Shown here: positions 16,628 through 25,251 of the stretch, piece after piece
How positions within the stretch are numbered: the stretch's first letter is position 1
How the letters are laid out: each line of letters starts with the position of its first letter
Program-made: the position numbers and the translations under genes
Notes under the pieces: generated by a model
The model's database searches: none
What the model saw: only the letters and a program-made list of their open reading frames with translations
What the model was told of the DNA's origin: nothing
NCBI GenBank assembly: GCA_002471845.1
Contig: DKQT01000035.1
Location: 1-27,816, forward strand
From: Fidelibacterota bacterium UBA7301
GTDB lineage: Bacteria > Fidelibacterota > Marinisomatia > Marinisomatales > TCS55
Direction: 5' to 3'
Length of the DNA: 27,816 nucleotides

Positions 16628-17770
16628 CTACCACGCTTGAAAATAAGAACTGACCCGAATCCACGATGAAGCATATCCGTATGTATGATAGGTTAAAAAG
16701 GGTACATACCATCGTATCCCCAGTTCTAATTCAAATGGAATCGGCCCAAATTGCTTAAACGGATCCACATTCAGAAAATTGAACTGAATAAATTGTGTTG
16801 CCCTGTTTTTCCGGGTATCATAATTTTTTCGGGCAGCCATCCATTCATCCCATACCTCACTGCTGGAAAAATATTGATCCCGGGCAGAAAACAGCCAATC
16901 CATTCCGGCAGAGAAAAACATACGCTGGGGCCATAATTCCATTTGACCCTGGACAGATCCATAAATTTGACTACCCTGTTCGAATAGTACAGCATTTCCA
17001 ATTGCCCGCGAAATTGAATCCACACCAGTCTCCATAATCCATAAAAATGAAAGGGGTGGATTAATAATTTCACGACTGAAGGCTGAAAGGCTGGCTGACC
17101 AATTCACATTAATAAGTCGCCCCCATACTTTTCGATACAGTTCACCAAACACCCTTCCACGCCAGCGGGTAAGTCCATTACCAATGGGCAACTGCTTGAA
17201 TTGATTCGGCATACCATTTGCATCCACATCTTTGGGATAATATTTTTTTAAACGCTCTGCAAAAGGCAGGGTTACATCAATACCGCCATAGAGAGAATAT
17301 TTATTTTTTCCGCCTCGCCAGGCTGGATTACCCAAAAACAAATTATTCATTCCCAAGGTTACATCACCTAACCCTGAGTTCGATTTTAAACTGGGAAAAT
17401 AACTGGTTAACAGATTATCCATTGGTGTAATTGTTGAATTACTGACTAGAGACCAAGTATGGGTTTGCTCAAATTTTTTCACGGTAGGAATATGCAGAAT
17501 AAATGTGGATTTATCCGTGAATCCGTACTCAATTAAAAAAGTTTGGGTGTTTATATTTCTTTTCCAATCCTGGGTAATAATAAAATCCGTACCGTTCAAC
17601 TGGTAGGTATAGTCTTTCCAACCATTACGTCCATCGTGCCCCTTCCATTTCCCGCTTGCCAACTCATTTTGAATACTCACCCGCCAGACATTTTGGGGAA
17701 TAGTGAAGTGAGTTTGGGAGAAGGAATACGTAAGAAAAAAGAAGTAAGAAGTAAGAAATCTACGAAACAT
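16628..17770 (-). CDS. Putative outer-membrane beta-barrel protein
   Basis: This 380-residue protein starts with a signal peptide (MFRRFLTSYFFFLTYSFSQ). The rest is rich in aromatic residues and alternating beta-strand patterns, with many Trp, Tyr and Phe at likely membrane girdles, no cysteines in the mature part, and an aromatic C-terminus (FQAW), as expected for a barrel handed to the Bam machinery. I do not recognise a family; it resembles generic transporter or porin-like proteins annotated as hypothetical in FCB bacteria. It begins three bases after the stop of the NamZ homologue and is followed 36 bases later by the MFS transporter. The DNA encoding the signal peptide contains a short GTAAGAA direct repeat near 17730-17760. 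Confidence 0.65.
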   Translation of the reverse strand: MFRRFLTSYFFFLTYSFSQTHFTIPQNVWRVSIQNELASGKWKGHDGRNGWKDYTYQLNGTDFIITQDWKRNINTQTFLIEYGFTDKSTFILHIPTVKKFEQTHTWSLVSNSTITPMDNLLTSYFPSLKSNSGLGDVTLGMNNLFLGNPAWRGGKNKYSLYGGIDVTLPFAERLKKYYPKDVDANGMPNQFKQLPIGNGLTRWRGRVFGELYRKVWGRLINVNWSASLSAFSREIINPPLSFLWIMETGVDSISRAIGNAVLFEQGSQIYGSVQGQMELWPQRMFFSAGMDWLFSARDQYFSSSEVWDEWMAARKNYDTRKNRATQFIQFNFLNVDPFKQFGPIPFELELGIRWYVPFLTYHTYGYASSWIRVSSYFQAW

Positions 17771-17773
17771 GAG

Positions 17774-19078
17774 TTATTGGTAAAGGAGGAACCGCTGGCG
17801 GAATTCATTGAACTTCAGCACATCCTTGAGCCACAGCGGGGGGAGATAATTAGCCGGTTTTCCCTGGGCGGCAAAAACGCGCAATTGACTATGCCCAAAC
17901 AACATATCAATCCGATTGAGTTCATCCCATTTGAATTCCCTAGGATATAATTGGTTGGCAAGAACCATAATCGCAGATGCCGTTGCCAATGGATCAAAAC
18001 GATTGGGATCCGTGATATAAATATCAATACCACTGCATACTTTATTCACATAGAGCGGTACCATTTTATCTTCATCTTTTTTCCGTGGGACGTATTCAAT
18101 TACACGAAATTCAACCCCAGGCAATTTCAATTGAACCAGCTTTTCAGCTAAATGAAACCCTGAAAGCCAGGGCGCGCCAGCGCGCATGTAGGGCCGATCC
18201 GTTCCCCTGCCGTCATTGAGATTGGTTCCTTCCAGAAGTCCAAAACCGACATAGGATAAATTCGTGCGAATTGTTTTTACATTGGGTTGGGGACTGATCC
18301 ATGGATGTTCGGATTTATCCAGCCAAAAAGACCGTTTCCAGTTCGCCATCGGAATTACTGTTAGATTCGCTCTTTTCAAATTTTTTATCCAGCCCATTTC
18401 ATTAGCCATGATTGCTAATTCACCCATGGTCATGCCATGTCGGATTGGTACCAAATGGTAACCTTCAAAAGATTGAAATTGGGGCCGAACCACAGGGCCG
18501 TCCACCCGGTCTCCTCGCAGTGGATTTGGCCGGTCTAATACCATGACGGGTGTGTTCCATTCGCTAGCCACCTCAAGTACTTTTGTCATGGTGGCAACAT
18601 AAGTGGAAAAACGAACACCTGTATCCTGGATATCAATTAGAATTAGATCCAGGCCACGCATGGACCACTCCGGCGGTTTCACATTACGGCCAAATACTTC
18701 TACAATTCGTGCTTTATAGATCGGATCGTACTTTTGGTTACCCTGGATCTTGAAGCGTTCGTTTTGATCTGCAAATAATCCATATTGCGGAAGAAATATG
18801 ATTTCTACATCAATTTTCGGATGGGCTTTGAGTAAATCAAGTAAATGAGTGCCTTTTCGATTAACAGCTGTTTGATTTGTCAGAACACCAATGGTTTTTC
18901 CGTAAAGCGGTTTGAAATCCATTTGTTCCAAAACATCAAGGCCATAAAAGATGGATGGGTGAAAAGATAGATCCGGTACGGGCATCACTGTACTGTGATT
19001 AAACTGCTGGGCGGAAAGTATGGAAAGCCAGAAATAGGCCTTAATAAAATTTGTTCGGATATAATTTCCTCGGATCAT
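17774..19078 (-). CDS. NamZ-like protein (DUF1343), altered active-site motif
   Basis: This 434-residue protein belongs to DUF1343, whose founding member NamZ of Bacillus subtilis releases N-acetylmuramic acid from the ends of peptidoglycan chains. Family motifs are clear: GVLTNQTAVNRKGTHLLDLL at residues 64-83, LILIDIQDTGVRFSTYVATM near 145-165, VLDRPNPLRGDRVDGP near 180, IRHGMTMGELA near 215 and GFGLLEGTNLNDGRGTDRP near 280. A hydrophobic N-terminus (residues 11-24) suggests export. The highly conserved P-E-H-G motif reads P-Q-Y-G (Gln98, Tyr99) and is followed by an unusual FADQNERFKIQ segment. The gene follows alr by 31 bases, supporting a cell-wall context. Family membership is sure; activity on muropeptides is doubtful given that motif. 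Confidence 0.87.
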   Translation of the reverse strand: MIRGNYIRTNFIKAYFWLSILSAQQFNHSTVMPVPDLSFHPSIFYGLDVLEQMDFKPLYGKTIGVLTNQTAVNRKGTHLLDLLKAHPKIDVEIIFLPQYGLFADQNERFKIQGNQKYDPIYKARIVEVFGRNVKPPEWSMRGLDLILIDIQDTGVRFSTYVATMTKVLEVASEWNTPVMVLDRPNPLRGDRVDGPVVRPQFQSFEGYHLVPIRHGMTMGELAIMANEMGWIKNLKRANLTVIPMANWKRSFWLDKSEHPWISPQPNVKTIRTNLSYVGFGLLEGTNLNDGRGTDRPYMRAGAPWLSGFHLAEKLVQLKLPGVEFRVIEYVPRKKDEDKMVPLYVNKVCSGIDIYITDPNRFDPLATASAIMVLANQLYPREFKWDELNRIDMLFGHSQLRVFAAQGKPANYLPPLWLKDVLKFNEFRQRFLLYQ

Positions 19079-19109
19079 TGCCGTAGAAATCTAATACGGT
19101 TTATGGGAT

Positions 19110-20216
19110 TTAATCCTGATAGATTCGCTCTGTTCTGCCCCCAATCGCAGTGGCAATCACATAGGGCGTGGATTGAATTTGATCTGCGATGGTCTCCATG
19201 CGAACTGTATCTAATTTATCTTTGCCGATCATAAGTACATCATCTCCTTTTTTTGGGAGGGTATCCCCAAAGTCCACCATAAATTGATCCATACAAACAC
19301 GACCGGCAATTTTAAACTGTTTCCCCTGGTAGCTGACATAACCATCTTTATACCAAGCCCTGGGAAATCCATCGGCAAAACCACATTGGATCACGCCGAT
19401 ATGGGTATCTAATTTAGTTTCATATACACCGCCATAACTCACATGGGTGCCAGCAGGAACCCTGCGAACTGAAACGACAGGTGCCTTGAATTCCATCACC
19501 GGTTGGAAGGGAATTTCCATGGGCACTTCATTCGAGGGAAAAGCGCCGTAAAGAAGCATACCAACACGGACAATATCATACCGACTTTGGTCCATGTTAA
19601 GAATAGCACCACTGTTTGAAAAATGGATGTATTTGAATGAAACGCCTTCTTTTGCACAAAAGTCTAAAATTGAATTAAAACGGGATTCCTGCTTGCGGGC
19701 ATAGGATAAATCACCTTCATCCGCCGTGGCAAAGTGAGAATAAATACCTTCACATCGAATTTCAGGATGGTCCTTTAACTTTTGAATCAGGTTTGCCGCA
19801 TCATCAAAATCAATACCAAGGCGAGTCATACCTGTATCCACTTTTAAATGTACTTTTGGACAGGTACCAATTTTTTTTGCATAGGTAATCAAAGGAGTAA
19901 AATCCAACTTATTGGAAATATTCAAGATCAACCCATGGTCAATCGCTTCATCAATTCTACGAGCATCCAACCGGCTTAATAAGAGGATGTCGGATTTGAT
20001 GCCCGCATTACGAAGTTCGACCCCTTCATCAAAAGAGAATACAGCAAAAAACCTGCAGCCATGATTTTCTAATGCTTTGGCGCAGGCAATGCCGCCGTGG
20101 CCATATCCGTTGGCCTTTACTACAGCCATGATCTGTTTACCATGCACTTTCTGCTTTACCAAATCATAGTTTGCTTTGAGACGACCAAGATGAATAATTG
20201 CTTTAGGTCCAACCAT
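19110..20216 (-). CDS. alr: Alanine racemase
   Basis: This 368-residue PLP enzyme converts L-alanine to D-alanine for peptidoglycan. The PLP lysine is Lys34 in AVVKANGYGHG and the second catalytic base is Tyr261 in HVSYGGVYET. VDTGMTRLG at residues 126-134, IYSHFATADEGD near 158-169, VRVGMLLYG near 217 and CMDQFMVDFGD near 310 are standard racemase segments. Length and domain order (barrel, then beta domain) are normal. It lies 14 bases behind the deoxyribosyltransferase-like gene and 31 bases ahead of the NamZ homologue. Both cell-wall genes are therefore adjacent, in a unit that seems to begin with polA. Confidence 0.96.
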   Translation of the reverse strand: MVGPKAIIHLGRLKANYDLVKQKVHGKQIMAVVKANGYGHGGIACAKALENHGCRFFAVFSFDEGVELRNAGIKSDILLLSRLDARRIDEAIDHGLILNISNKLDFTPLITYAKKIGTCPKVHLKVDTGMTRLGIDFDDAANLIQKLKDHPEIRCEGIYSHFATADEGDLSYARKQESRFNSILDFCAKEGVSFKYIHFSNSGAILNMDQSRYDIVRVGMLLYGAFPSNEVPMEIPFQPVMEFKAPVVSVRRVPAGTHVSYGGVYETKLDTHIGVIQCGFADGFPRAWYKDGYVSYQGKQFKIAGRVCMDQFMVDFGDTLPKKGDDVLMIGKDKLDTVRMETIADQIQSTPYVIATAIGGRTERIYQD

Positions 20217-20230
20217 ACGTATTCCGCTGA

Positions 20231-20698
20231 TTAATTCTTTTTGTACCGTTTTGATAAAAATAATTTTAATTGGTCAAAGTCTGTAAATATTTCTGTACTG
20301 CAGGCCATGATCCAACCGCTCAAATCTGAAACGGGAATTGTATTAACCAGGTAAACTGGCTTTTTAGTATCATACGCTAAGGTGACTTCAGCATGCGTCC
20401 CGGCACCCTTGAATACACTTTCATCCCATAAACAAATCAAATAATCCACACTGTTACGCACGGTGGAAATATCTCTATTAACACAGGTACGAATAAAATC
20501 TGTGTATCGGGAAAGATCTGTCTGTTTCCATTCACGGTAATCTTCTGCCCCATATTCTTTGATCAAATTTTGAGATTCTATCACCGGGTTATAAACTGAA
20601 TGGCCCAAAGTTTGATCCAGCCAAACAGTCATATCTTCCCGCCAGCTGGCTCCTTCATCCTTGGCAAACTCCATGGCACCGGATAAATATGCTCTCAT
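20231..20698 (-). CDS. Nucleoside 2-deoxyribosyltransferase-like protein
   Basis: This 155-residue protein starts MRAYLSGAME, the first strand and loop of the nucleoside deoxyribosyltransferase fold. A later acidic segment, VRNSVDYLICLWDESVFKGAGTHAEVTLAY, carries the expected glutamate (GTHAE), and KKPVYLVNT gives the last strand. True family members swap bases on deoxyribonucleosides; relatives hydrolyse deoxynucleoside monophosphates (Rcl/DNPH1-like) or have unknown roles (DUF4406). The exact reaction is not decidable here. The ATG overlaps the stop of the ABC permease gene in ATGA, so it is probably co-translated with it, though a functional link to the transporter is not obvious. Confidence 0.7.
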   Translation of the reverse strand: MRAYLSGAMEFAKDEGASWREDMTVWLDQTLGHSVYNPVIESQNLIKEYGAEDYREWKQTDLSRYTDFIRTCVNRDISTVRNSVDYLICLWDESVFKGAGTHAEVTLAYDTKKPVYLVNTIPVSDLSGWIMACSTEIFTDFDQLKLFLSKRYKKN

Positions 20699-21444
20699 TG
20701 CTTCAGTTTACGTTTCAGGAGGTAACCATTCAACCAGGTCCATCCCACTGAAACGAACACCGGAATAAAAATGAGGTGCCAATTCAAACGATTGAAAAAC
20801 AGGATTCCCCGGAGATCAGATAGAACCATACTGAGTGGTGAATAAGATAGAATGATACCAATGGTTTTGGGATAAAATTCAAATTCAACCAAAACCCCGG
20901 TCCCAAATAAGACAAAGAAAAATATCGCAATCATAACCAATAAATAGGTGGAAATCCTATCGGTCAATACAGAAAATGTAATCATGAGGTTTCCCAATAA
21001 AAAGTTGAATACAAATGTAAATAAAGGGATAAATAAATAAGCAGTCCAATGAAACGGTTCCGGGAGTAATACGGTCAAGACTCCCATGGCTATAATAACA
21101 TAAACCAATGCTTCAATAATGGTTGTCACCAAAAACCCAAGCACCAATTGTGTCTTTCCATAAGGCGCCAAAGTGATGGGAATAAATGATTTTTTATGAA
21201 TCCGTAGATCAAATAAATCCCTGTATACCACGGAAAAAGTTGAAACAGATGCTATCAGCATAATAATTCCCGGGAAAACCCAAACTTCATAGGGCACCTG
21301 GTCCAGGGAACGCACCAAAATGTTTTTCATAACCATCGTAATAGCGATATGCAGCAATAAAGGTAGGATCACCATAAAGGCTACAGTGGTCATTAGGCGA
21401 TGCCGAATAAGCCAGTAGCGTCTGAAAAATAATGCTTTAATCAA
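20695..21444 (-). CDS. ABC-2 type transporter permease
   Basis: This 249-residue inner-membrane protein has about six hydrophobic segments. They lie near residues 20-42, 50-72, 102-125, 132-160, 165-190 and 225-242, with a positively charged N-terminus (RRYWLIRHR). The arrangement fits the ABC-2 permease class that partners with a separate ATPase in export. Residues YSPLSMVLSDLRGILF near the end resemble the conserved C-terminal part of such permeases. Its start overlaps the ATPase gene by four bases, so the two should form one transporter. The substrate is unknown; heme, drug and polysaccharide exporters share this layout. Confidence 0.82.
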   Translation of the reverse strand: MIKALFFRRYWLIRHRLMTTVAFMVILPLLLHIAITMVMKNILVRSLDQVPYEVWVFPGIIMLIASVSTFSVVYRDLFDLRIHKKSFIPITLAPYGKTQLVLGFLVTTIIEALVYVIIAMGVLTVLLPEPFHWTAYLFIPLFTFVFNFLLGNLMITFSVLTDRISTYLLVMIAIFFFVLFGTGVLVEFEFYPKTIGIILSYSPLSMVLSDLRGILFFNRLNWHLIFIPVFVSVGWTWLNGYLLKRKLKQ

Positions 21445-22367
21445 TGAATTCCATCCTTGGCGAATTTGGCATCCATTAAATCCTGGAGCCCCAGTTTTTT
21501 CACACTGATATCTTTCATGATGGCAGAGGCGGCAGCGTTTAATACTTCAAAAAATACATTTCTTTCACGGCCATAAAAGTGAATGCTGTTTCCTATTCTG
21601 GAGGGATTCTTCACCTTTGGTAAATTGGCCAATTTTTTAAATAAGTCTTCCGGTAATTTTTCGAATTCAATCTGAAATTGATGAAACTCAAATGTGCTGC
21701 CCAACAATTTATCCAGGCTCCCATCCAAAGCTATCCTCCCGTCCTCCAATACCAGAATTCGGTCATGGGCCGCTTCAACTTCTGTCAAGGATTGGCTCAC
21801 GTATAAAATGGTTTTTTTACCTCTTAACCGCAATAATAAATCCCATGTGTGGCGATAGGACTCTGCATCCATAAAAGCTGTAGGGTCATCCATAATCAGA
21901 ATTTCAGGATCATGGATCAAGGCCCGGAGGATCATGCCCTTTTTAACAATTCCAGGTGAAATATCCTGGACCAGTCTTTTAAGGTAAGGAATCATGTGTA
22001 ATTCCCGCGCCAGCTGCACCATGTGTGTATTCGCTTTTTCCGTATCGACGCCATACATCATGGCCATGAAACGGATATTTTGTTCAAGCGTAAGCCAGGG
22101 ATCCAAATCAATTTCGTGGGAAACAAAACCGATGGATGACATAACTTCTAAGCGGCGTTTCTGGGAATCCAGTCCGTTGATAAATACCTGGCCGAATTCT
22201 TGGTATTCAATCCCGGAAATCACTTTGAGCAGCATGGATTTTCCCGCCTCATTATCGCCGATTATAGCTACCAGGGAGCCCCGCTCCACGCCAAAGGTAA
22301 GGCTGGCCAGGATCGTTTTATCCCCAACCAGTTTTCCGACTTTTTTGAGTGTAATACTGGCTTCCAT
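21441..22367 (-). CDS. ABC transporter ATPase with off-consensus motifs
   Basis: This 308-residue protein has a normal Walker A (GDNEAGKS, Lys43), but the other motifs depart from consensus. The Q-loop glutamine is replaced by His84 (FVSHEID), as in some CcmA-like proteins. The LSGGQ signature reads ISPGI at residues 136-140. The Walker B strand LIMDDP has Asp161 where the catalytic glutamate is expected. The switch histidine is Gln192 (LYVSQSL). The C-terminal 80 residues form an accessory domain with no motif I know. It overlaps polA by one base upstream and the permease by four bases downstream. It probably still binds ATP; hydrolysis may be slow or need another configuration. Confidence 0.85.
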   Translation of the reverse strand: MEASITLKKVGKLVGDKTILASLTFGVERGSLVAIIGDNEAGKSMLLKVISGIEYQEFGQVFINGLDSQKRRLEVMSSIGFVSHEIDLDPWLTLEQNIRFMAMMYGVDTEKANTHMVQLARELHMIPYLKRLVQDISPGIVKKGMILRALIHDPEILIMDDPTAFMDAESYRHTWDLLLRLRGKKTILYVSQSLTEVEAAHDRILVLEDGRIALDGSLDKLLGSTFEFHQFQIEFEKLPEDLFKKLANLPKVKNPSRIGNSIHFYGRERNVFFEVLNAAASAIMKDISVKKLGLQDLMDAKFAKDGIH

Positions 22368-25084
22368 TAGTGTGCCTCATACCATGAGTTACCGTGGCCG
22401 CAGTCCACTACAATGGGAACGGATAAGGGCAGGGCTTTTTCCATTTCTTTAATAACCATGGGCTGCAATGAGGATAACTCACTTTGTGGAACTTCAAATA
22501 CTAATTCATCATGGACTTGAAGCACCATTTTGGATTTCATATTTTCCGCTTCAATATTTTTCTGGATTGCCACCATAGCTAGTTTAATCATTTCCGCATT
22601 GGTCCCCTGGATGGGCATATTGATAGCCATTCGCTTGGCCGCTTCCCGATGGAGGTGATTACTGCTGTCAATATTCCAAACAGGCCGGCGGCGCCCCAGC
22701 ATTGTTTCCACATATTGATGCTCCCTTGCTTTTTCCAGGGTGGATTCTATATAATTCTTTATTCCGGAATAGCGCTCAAAATAAGCTTCAATGATTGCCT
22801 TGGCTTCTTTTTGGGGTATTCCCAATTCCTGGCTCATGCGGAATGGGCCGGCTCCATAAAGTAATCCAAAATTTACAATCTTGGCAGTTCGACGCATCTC
22901 TGGTATCACGTCTTCCATGGATACATTAAATACATCAGCTGCAGTCCGGGTATGAATATCCTCACCTTTATTGAAAGCATTCACCAAGGCTTTATCCTGA
23001 GAAAGGTGGGCCATGATCCGTAGTTCGATCTGGGAATAATCAGCAGAAAATATTTTCCATTCCTTCTGCTCAGAACGAAATGCTTTACGAATTTCCCGCC
23101 CCTCTTCTGTCCGGATTGGAATGTTTTGAAAGTTGGGATCCCGGGAAGACAATCTCCCTGTAGCCGCAACGGTTTGACTGAAAGTGGAATGAATCCGTCT
23201 GGTTTCCGGGTGGATCAATGCCGGGAGTGCATCAATATAGGTGTTTTTCAGTTTATTAAGTTTTCGATATTCAAGAATTAATTCAGGAATCGGATGTTCA
23301 TTTTTTAATCGCTGGAGCACGTCTTCAGCAGTGGATCGTTTCTTTATCTCAGGCAGTCCCTTGATATCAAATAATACATTAGCCAATTGCTGGGTGGAAT
23401 TCACATTGAATTCTGTCCCGGCCTCCCGTTGTATATCAGCTACCAGGGAGTCAATTTTTTTGCCCAATTCGGCCGACATGGTTTCCAGCATTTCACCATC
23501 TACAAACATACCGTTGAATTCCATTTCTAGCAATACGGGAAGAAGGGGCATTTCAATATCATTGAAGAATTGATCCAAGCCTTCCTTTTTCAATTCTTTC
23601 TTAAAAATATGGGTGAGTTGCAAAGCTATATCCGCATCTTCAGCCGCATAGAAAGTAATCTTATCCAATTCCACCTCTGCCATGGATATCCGATTCCGCC
23701 CTTTTCCAATCAGGTCTTCTATGAGAACCATTCGATAATTCAAATGCTCCAAACTGAGATTATCCAACTTCAAATTACGCAATTCCGGTTTTAACAAATG
23801 GGCCGCAAGCAAGGTATCAAATTGAATACCTTTTACATTAATTCCATGGCGTTTTAAAATGAGGGCGTCGAATTTGATATTCTGGCCTGTCTTGGGAATG
23901 GCATCATCTTCCATCATCGGTTTAATGATAGACAAAATAGACTTCAGCGCATCACCAAACAGGTCCGGGTCTTTTTCCTTATATTGAATAGGAATATAAA
24001 CACCGGCATTCGCTTTTGTAGAAAAGGAAAATCCTACAATATCACATTGCATCGTATTGACTGATGTTGTTTCGAGGTCAAAAGACAACCATTGGCCTTT
24101 TTTCAATCCATTCACAAAGGCCTGGATTTCTCCTTGTGTTAGGAGAGATTTATAATCTTTTTCCGGTCGCTCCTCCTGGGTAGGCACTTCACCATGAAAA
24201 GCATTGAGCTGGGTCTGGAGGGCCTGGAATTCCAAATCACGAAATATTTCATCCAATGCATTCACGTCAAATCCATTGGTGGCCATGGATTCATAATCGG
24301 TGTCAATTTCCATATTAGTTTCTATGGTTACCAGTTCCTGGCTCAAAAGAGCTTCCTCCCGGCAATTCTGCAGGCCTTCCCTTGCCCGCTTATTTTTTAC
24401 TTCGTCCGCGTGGTCAAGGGCATTTTCCAAGGTCCCATATTCATTCAGCAGTTTTACCGCTGTTTTTTCCCCAACCCCCATTACGCCCGGTACATTATCT
24501 GATGAATCTCCCATCAATCCTAAGAGGTCTATAATTTTTTCCGGGGGTACACCCCATTTTTCTTTAACCCCTTCCCTATCATATACTTTGATTTCTGCTT
24601 GTCGCCCTGAAGGGGTATAGAGAAAAATATGATCGTTGACCAACTGCATGAAATCCTTATCCCCGCTGACGATATAGGTGTCCAAGTCATTTTCATTAGC
24701 ACGCTTGGCCAAGGTACCGATTATATCGTCAGCTTCATATCCCGGTTCTTCCAAAGTGGGAATGCGCATGGCCTCCAGCAGTTTCCATAGATAAGGAAGT
24801 TGTTCACGCATTTCTTCCGGCATTTTTTCACGGGTGGCTTTGTATTCAGGATAGCGTTCATGTCGAAATGTTTTTTTGGAAGAATCAAAGGCGGCTATGA
24901 GGTAATCCGGTTTTTCCTGGCGCAGCAATTTCAATACCTGGTTGATGAACCCAAACAATGCGGAAGTGTGCATCCCTTTACTATTAATTAGTGGATTCCG
25001 AATCATGGCAAAATGGGCCCGGTAGAGCATGGCATAGCCATCTATGAGGAAAAGGCGTTTTCGGGTGGATTTATTGTCTGACAT
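22367..25084 (-). CDS. polA: DNA polymerase I
   Basis: This 905-residue, full-length polymerase has all three domains. The 5' nuclease spans residues 1-290 (FLIDGYAMLYRAHF, YEADDIIGTLA, SGDKDFMQL, GLMGDSSDNVPG). The 3'-5' proofreading domain spans about 320-510 and looks active, with the DLE pair in LSFDLETTS, GQNIKFDALIL, and YAAEDADIALQL. The polymerase domain shows motif A (SADYSQIELRIMAHLSQD), the O-helix RRTAKIVNFGLLYGAG with phenylalanine at the sugar-sensing position as in E. coli, and motif C (LQVHDELVFEVP). It is the first gene of the long minus-strand unit. No strong ribosome-binding site precedes the ATG. Confidence 0.97.
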   Translation of the reverse strand: MSDNKSTRKRLFLIDGYAMLYRAHFAMIRNPLINSKGMHTSALFGFINQVLKLLRQEKPDYLIAAFDSSKKTFRHERYPEYKATREKMPEEMREQLPYLWKLLEAMRIPTLEEPGYEADDIIGTLAKRANENDLDTYIVSGDKDFMQLVNDHIFLYTPSGRQAEIKVYDREGVKEKWGVPPEKIIDLLGLMGDSSDNVPGVMGVGEKTAVKLLNEYGTLENALDHADEVKNKRAREGLQNCREEALLSQELVTIETNMEIDTDYESMATNGFDVNALDEIFRDLEFQALQTQLNAFHGEVPTQEERPEKDYKSLLTQGEIQAFVNGLKKGQWLSFDLETTSVNTMQCDIVGFSFSTKANAGVYIPIQYKEKDPDLFGDALKSILSIIKPMMEDDAIPKTGQNIKFDALILKRHGINVKGIQFDTLLAAHLLKPELRNLKLDNLSLEHLNYRMVLIEDLIGKGRNRISMAEVELDKITFYAAEDADIALQLTHIFKKELKKEGLDQFFNDIEMPLLPVLLEMEFNGMFVDGEMLETMSAELGKKIDSLVADIQREAGTEFNVNSTQQLANVLFDIKGLPEIKKRSTAEDVLQRLKNEHPIPELILEYRKLNKLKNTYIDALPALIHPETRRIHSTFSQTVAATGRLSSRDPNFQNIPIRTEEGREIRKAFRSEQKEWKIFSADYSQIELRIMAHLSQDKALVNAFNKGEDIHTRTAADVFNVSMEDVIPEMRRTAKIVNFGLLYGAGPFRMSQELGIPQKEAKAIIEAYFERYSGIKNYIESTLEKAREHQYVETMLGRRRPVWNIDSSNHLHREAAKRMAINMPIQGTNAEMIKLAMVAIQKNIEAENMKSKMVLQVHDELVFEVPQSELSSLQPMVIKEMEKALPLSVPIVVDCGHGNSWYEAH

Positions 25085-25170
25085 GGAACGTTGAAGTTAA
25101 GGAAAGGATTGAGCAAACTCGAAACTTGAAATTCAAATATTCAAACTTATTTACTCGTTCTATATTTCCT

Positions 25171-25199
25171 CTTTTATTTTATTCCCGTTATATTCTCAA
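25171..25199 (-). promoter_or_regulatory. Candidate promoter for polA
   Basis: On the minus strand TTGAGA (25194-25199) is followed after 17 bases by TAAAAG (25171-25176), about 85 bases before the polA start. The spacer between polA and the divergent flavin-fold gene is very AT-rich, so chance matches are likely. Confidence 0.28.
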
Positions 25200-25224
25200 A
25201 GAATTTCCAGGAGAAAATTCACAA

Positions 25225-25251
25225 ATGATAAAGATGGTACTCACAAAATGA
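25225..25251 (+). CDS. Possible eight-codon leader ORF (MIKMVLTK)
   Basis: An ATG at 25225 is preceded by AGGAG (25209-25213, 11 bases away) and opens an eight-codon frame ending in TGA at 25249-25251. That stop overlaps the ATG of the next gene as ATGA. The main gene has no ribosome-binding site of its own, and no in-frame alternative start reaches the AGGAG. Translation of the main gene may therefore depend on this mini-ORF. This is a reading of spacing and signals only; the peptide itself shows no motif. Confidence 0.35.
   Translation: MIKMVLTK

Noticed and set aside
17725..17765. Short GTAAGAA direct repeats
   Set aside because: They fall in the signal-peptide codons of the barrel-like protein and are explained by repeated Phe/Leu/Ser/Tyr codons.
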